This document shows positions 61,394 to 64,000 of a stretch of DNA of 64,000 nucleotides, piece after piece. The notes beneath the pieces were generated by a model. It was not told where the DNA came from. It was given only the letters and a program-made list of their open reading frames with translations, and ran no database searches. The position numbers were made by a program, and so were the translations under genes. Position 1 is the first letter of the stretch; each line of letters opens with the position of its first letter. This stretch comes from Acidobacteriota bacterium (GTDB lineage Bacteria; Acidobacteriota; Terriglobia; Terriglobales; Acidobacteriaceae), in assembly GCA_003225005.1 (NCBI GenBank), contig QIAN01000065.1, forward strand, positions 62,001-126,000, written 5' to 3'.

Positions 61394-63025
61394 CTACAGG
61401 GGCTTCATTTGAATCACCGGCTCTGGCAGCGCTTTGCGATCAGCTTTTCCGTTCGGCGTCAAGGGCATTTTATCGAGTATAACAAAGTGGTTGGGAATTG
61501 AGTAATCGGGAAGATGCTTCTTGAGATACTGCTTTAGACCGCCGATGTCCACTTCCGACCTGCATACCAGATAAGCGATGATCAAAATTACGTTTTCGGA
61601 GTACTTCCGGAGCGCGCAAACGCAGTCGGCAACACCGGCGCAATCCCTGATCGTATTCTCAATTTCACCGAGTTCGATCCGCAAGCCCCGAATCTTTACC
61701 TGCTGATCCTCTCGCCCGAGGTACTCCATATTGCCGTCAGGCAGCCAGCGGGCAACATCGCCGGTTCGATAAATTCTTTCGCCCCGATTGCACGGATTAT
61801 CGACGAACTTTTCATCCGTCAACGTCTGGTTATTCAGGTAGCCTCGGGCAAGCCCCACCCCGGCAATGCATAACTCGCCGGCCTCGCCGACAGCCATCTG
61901 CCGACCGTCTCGTATGACATAAAGCTTGATGTTATGGATCGGCTTTCCGATCGGAACCGTTTCAAAATCATTGTGGGACGGGCAATCGTAATAACTGACG
62001 TCGACCGTCGCCTCGGTGGGACCGTAGAGATTCGTCAGCCGCGCCCCAATCCTGTTTGTCACGATATTGTTGAACTTTTTAACGTGACTAGGCGTCAGGG
62101 CTTCACCACTGACGAATACTCGTCGAACCGATGCCAGACCTTCCAGAACGCGATCATCCTTGCCATCCAGATATTCGAGGAACACGTTCAGCATGGACGG
62201 AACGAAGTGCAGAACGGTGACGCGGTGCTTCCTGATGGCTTCGATAATGGCCAGTGGACTTCCTTCGCCTCCTGGCATCAGGAAGCAAAGTTTTGCCCCC
62301 TCGAGCGCCCACCAGAAAAGCTCCCACACCGAAACGTCGAAGTAATAGGGGGTCTTCTGCAGGATGACATCGTTTCCCTCGATCGGATAGGCGTGTTGCA
62401 TCCAGTGCAGGCGATTCACCACGGAGCGATGCTCAATCATGACTCCCTTCGGTTTGCCGGTCGAGCCGGAGGTATACATCAGGTAGGCGAGATCTCGCGC
62501 CTGATTGACGATGATCGGATTTTCCTTCGGCCCCAGATAAATTCCGGGATCATCCATATTGACGATCGTTCCATCGAAGGGTGTTCTGCCGGCCGTCTTG
62601 GTGTGCACGATCAGTACTCTGACCTCTGCATCCTTCAGCATGTAGTTGGTGCGGGCCGGCGGATTATCGGGCGATAAAGGCAGATAAGCGGCTCCGGCCT
62701 TAATGATTCCCAGGATGCCAATCATCATGGCGAAGGATCGTTCCACCATCAGGGCAACGACGTGTCCGGGTCCGATACCCGTGGCTCTCAAAGAGCGCGC
62801 GAGTTGGTTGGCCTTTTCATTGAGCTCCATACAAGAAAGTGAGGGCACGCCGCCGGCCTTGGCGTGGTCACAGATCACAGCCGTCGCGGAGGCACAGTCG
62901 ACAAACTGTGCTTCGATCAATTCCTGAAGAGTGGCGTGATCGGGGAAAGGCGCCTCTGTGCGATTGAATTCAGCGATCTTCTCGAGGTCTGCTTGGCTGG
63001 CGGTACGTAGGGCAGGAGACTCCAT
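61394..63025 (-). CDS. Stand-alone NRPS-type adenylation domain, predicted serine
   Basis: Amino-acid adenylating enzyme of 543 aa without condensation or carrier domain. Core motifs: LAYLMYTSGSTGKPKGVMIE (A3), NLYGPTEATVDVS (A5), YRTGDVARWLPDGNMEYLG and QVKIRGLRIELGEIE (A7/A8), MPLTPNGKADRKALP (A10, Lys517). The pocket read against GrsA/EntF is D-V-W (FDVSVWEL), H (LHFVPSM), F and S (RVFVSGEAL), L (NLYG), V and D (TEATVD), K: DVWHFSLVDK, identical to the EntF serine code. It would load Ser onto a free carrier protein. Its start is 17 bp after the dehydrogenase stop; the PKS follows 167 bp on. Confidence 0.93.
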   Translation of the reverse strand: MESPALRTASQADLEKIAEFNRTEAPFPDHATLQELIEAQFVDCASATAVICDHAKAGGVPSLSCMELNEKANQLARSLRATGIGPGHVVALMVERSFAMMIGILGIIKAGAAYLPLSPDNPPARTNYMLKDAEVRVLIVHTKTAGRTPFDGTIVNMDDPGIYLGPKENPIIVNQARDLAYLMYTSGSTGKPKGVMIEHRSVVNRLHWMQHAYPIEGNDVILQKTPYYFDVSVWELFWWALEGAKLCFLMPGGEGSPLAIIEAIRKHRVTVLHFVPSMLNVFLEYLDGKDDRVLEGLASVRRVFVSGEALTPSHVKKFNNIVTNRIGARLTNLYGPTEATVDVSYYDCPSHNDFETVPIGKPIHNIKLYVIRDGRQMAVGEAGELCIAGVGLARGYLNNQTLTDEKFVDNPCNRGERIYRTGDVARWLPDGNMEYLGREDQQVKIRGLRIELGEIENTIRDCAGVADCVCALRKYSENVILIIAYLVCRSEVDIGGLKQYLKKHLPDYSIPNHFVILDKMPLTPNGKADRKALPEPVIQMKPL

Positions 63026-63042
63026 AACGCTGACCGAAGGGT

Positions 63043-64000
63043 TTATTGTAGCGACCGGCGCACCTGTCCGAGAAATATCCCTCCGAGAAGGTGCTCATGG
63101 ATCTGGGTGGTGCCTTCAATGATCTCCATGATCTTGGCGTCACGATAGAAGCGCGAAACCGACGAAGATGCGTGACATCCAGCGGCTCCCTGGATCTGAA
63201 CTGCATCCGAGGCCGCCCTGACGGCGGCTCTGGAGGTGAAATACTTGGCCATCAGGGCTTTTTCAAACGCTTCCGGGAGATTTTCATCTGCCGCCCGGCA
63301 GGCGCTGTGGCAGAGGAAGCTGCCGGCCTCTAAGTCGGTGCCCATTTCGGCGATCAAGGAACGGATCATTCCGATGTCTCCCAAGGGCTGATTCCCTATC
63401 TTTCGCGTGGCCGCCCAGGTGACACTCTCTTCAAAACATCCCCGCAAAAGCCCTAAAGCCGAGCACGCGGTGCTGATCCTCCCGTAGTGCAGACCAACCG
63501 GCGCGATGTGCGACAGAGCAAAGCCAGGTTTGCCGACTACATTTGCGGGGGGAACTTCGACATTATTGAAAGTAAGCTTCGCCAGACCGGCGGCACGGAA
63601 TCCCATCAGATCATGAATGGGTTCCACCTCGAGACCGGGAGTTTCCCGCGGCACCAAACACGCCAGCGAGCGGTCTCCCAGTTTTCCAAACACCAGAAAT
63701 AACGATGCAAACTGGCCACAGCTGATCCATTTTTTGGCGCCGTTCAGAACCAGAGAGTCACCGCGCGAGTCGGTGAATTCGGTCACCAGGGAATGGATAT
63801 CACTTCCCCCACCGGGCTCGGTCAAGGCAAAAGCGCCGATAATCTCGCCTTGGGCAAGCATCGGAATCCATTTCCGTATCTGCTCCACACTTCCCCACTT
63901 CAGCAGAGCCTTGGAAACCATGGTCTGGACGGTCAGCACGCCGTTCAATGAGGAGGACCCTCTTCCCAAAGCTTCATTCAGCAAGCCGAAGGTGACCGTG
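63043..64000 (-). CDS. Acyl-CoA dehydrogenase family protein, 5'-partial
   Basis: FAD-dependent dehydrogenase whose frame is open to the window's right edge; the N-terminal helical domain (about 90-100 aa) is cut off. Seen: GAFALTEPGGGSDIHSLVTE (FAD/substrate contact), AKKWISCGQFASLFLVFG, LMGFRAAGLAKLTFNNVEVP, IQGAAGCHASSSVSRFYRDA and EIIEGTTQIHEHLLG, which keeps the conserved Glu. It belongs to the secondary-metabolite branch that includes FkbI and ZmaI, which oxidise acyl groups bound to carrier proteins. It precedes the Ser adenylation gene by 17 bp, so the three genes form one operon. Confidence 0.93.
   Translation of the reverse strand, partial: TVTFGLLNEALGRGSSSLNGVLTVQTMVSKALLKWGSVEQIRKWIPMLAQGEIIGAFALTEPGGGSDIHSLVTEFTDSRGDSLVLNGAKKWISCGQFASLFLVFGKLGDRSLACLVPRETPGLEVEPIHDLMGFRAAGLAKLTFNNVEVPPANVVGKPGFALSHIAPVGLHYGRISTACSALGLLRGCFEESVTWAATRKIGNQPLGDIGMIRSLIAEMGTDLEAGSFLCHSACRAADENLPEAFEKALMAKYFTSRAAVRAASDAVQIQGAAGCHASSSVSRFYRDAKIMEIIEGTTQIHEHLLGGIFLGQVRRSLQ

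Noticed and set aside
1-64000. CRISPR arrays, rRNA and tRNA genes
   Set aside because: No regularly spaced repeats and no rRNA or cloverleaf sequence were seen on either strand; a covariance-model search would be the proper test.

Overview
The window reads as a chromosomal segment of a Gram-negative, GC-rich soil bacterium, most probably an Acidobacteriota (Koribacter/Terriglobia-like). The evidence is the mix of lpxD and lnt (LPS and lipoprotein biogenesis), the uppS-cdsA-dxr-rseP-ispG block, HAF-repeat and YVTN-propeller secreted proteins, TolC proteins with Gly-rich insertions and the style of the dispersed palindromic repeats. This placement comes from gene content and memory, not from a marker phylogeny; no rRNA or tRNA gene was found.

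Left part (1-10.2 kb): a CorC-type CBS transporter fragment, then a dppB/dppC dipeptide permease pair that has been split by a VOC gene, a palindromic MITE-like element, a 22-bp tandem duplication and the remnant of a Tat-exported aminotransferase. A frameshifted secreted repeat protein follows. Next is a compact envelope-stress cluster: XRE regulator with a strong promoter and embedded operator, NfeD-like protein, flotillin, tiny membrane protein, PspA, with a convergent CsbD.

Middle part (10.4-35 kb): housekeeping and envelope genes. lpxD, a P-loop ATPase, lnt, and prfB with the programmed +1 frameshift; an HD hydrolase, an unknown 419-aa protein, a CoA-binding protein; on the other strand a GAF-PP2C phosphatase, rarA and a SpoU methyltransferase; then Sua5, YdcF, a DinB/YfiT protein, Ku and a beta-propeller lipoprotein. 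The minus-strand run uppS-cdsA-dxr-rseP-ispG makes isoprenoid precursors, undecaprenyl diphosphate and CDP-diacylglycerol, and supplies the site-2 protease. It is flanked by an S1C protease and a zinc-ribbon XRE regulator.

Right-middle (35-48 kb): a minus-strand catabolic island. It holds histidine ammonia-lyase, then a leucine/branched-chain acyl-CoA set (thioesterase, methylglutaconyl-CoA hydratase-like, HMG-CoA lyase, biotin-dependent carboxyltransferase, short crotonase) and a B12-dependent acyl-CoA mutase split into a separate cobalamin subunit and a large subunit. An AlkA-like glycosylase, a Tat-exported TIM-barrel protein and a frameshifted ORF6N gene lie between the mutase halves. A glycosyltransferase, two tandem TolC paralogues, truA and an RNase H-like gene follow.

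Right end (54.7-64 kb): a gene-free stretch of about 600 bp that looks like a structured RNA (several GNRA-capped hairpins, a long closing stem, an upstream promoter-like sequence), a HAF-repeat secreted protein, and the left end of a biosynthetic gene cluster. The cluster part seen is acyl-CoA dehydrogenase (cut by the window), stand-alone adenylation domain and a KS-AT-KR-ACP polyketide synthase. The adenylation domain carries the EntF-type serine code (DVWHFSLVDK). Free-standing Ser adenylation enzyme plus acyl-CoA dehydrogenase beside a type I PKS is the signature of aminomalonyl-ACP extender-unit biosynthesis (zwittermicin ZmaJ/ZmaI type). This is the most exciting reading of the window; the ACP and 3-hydroxyacyl dehydrogenase it predicts should lie just beyond base 64000.
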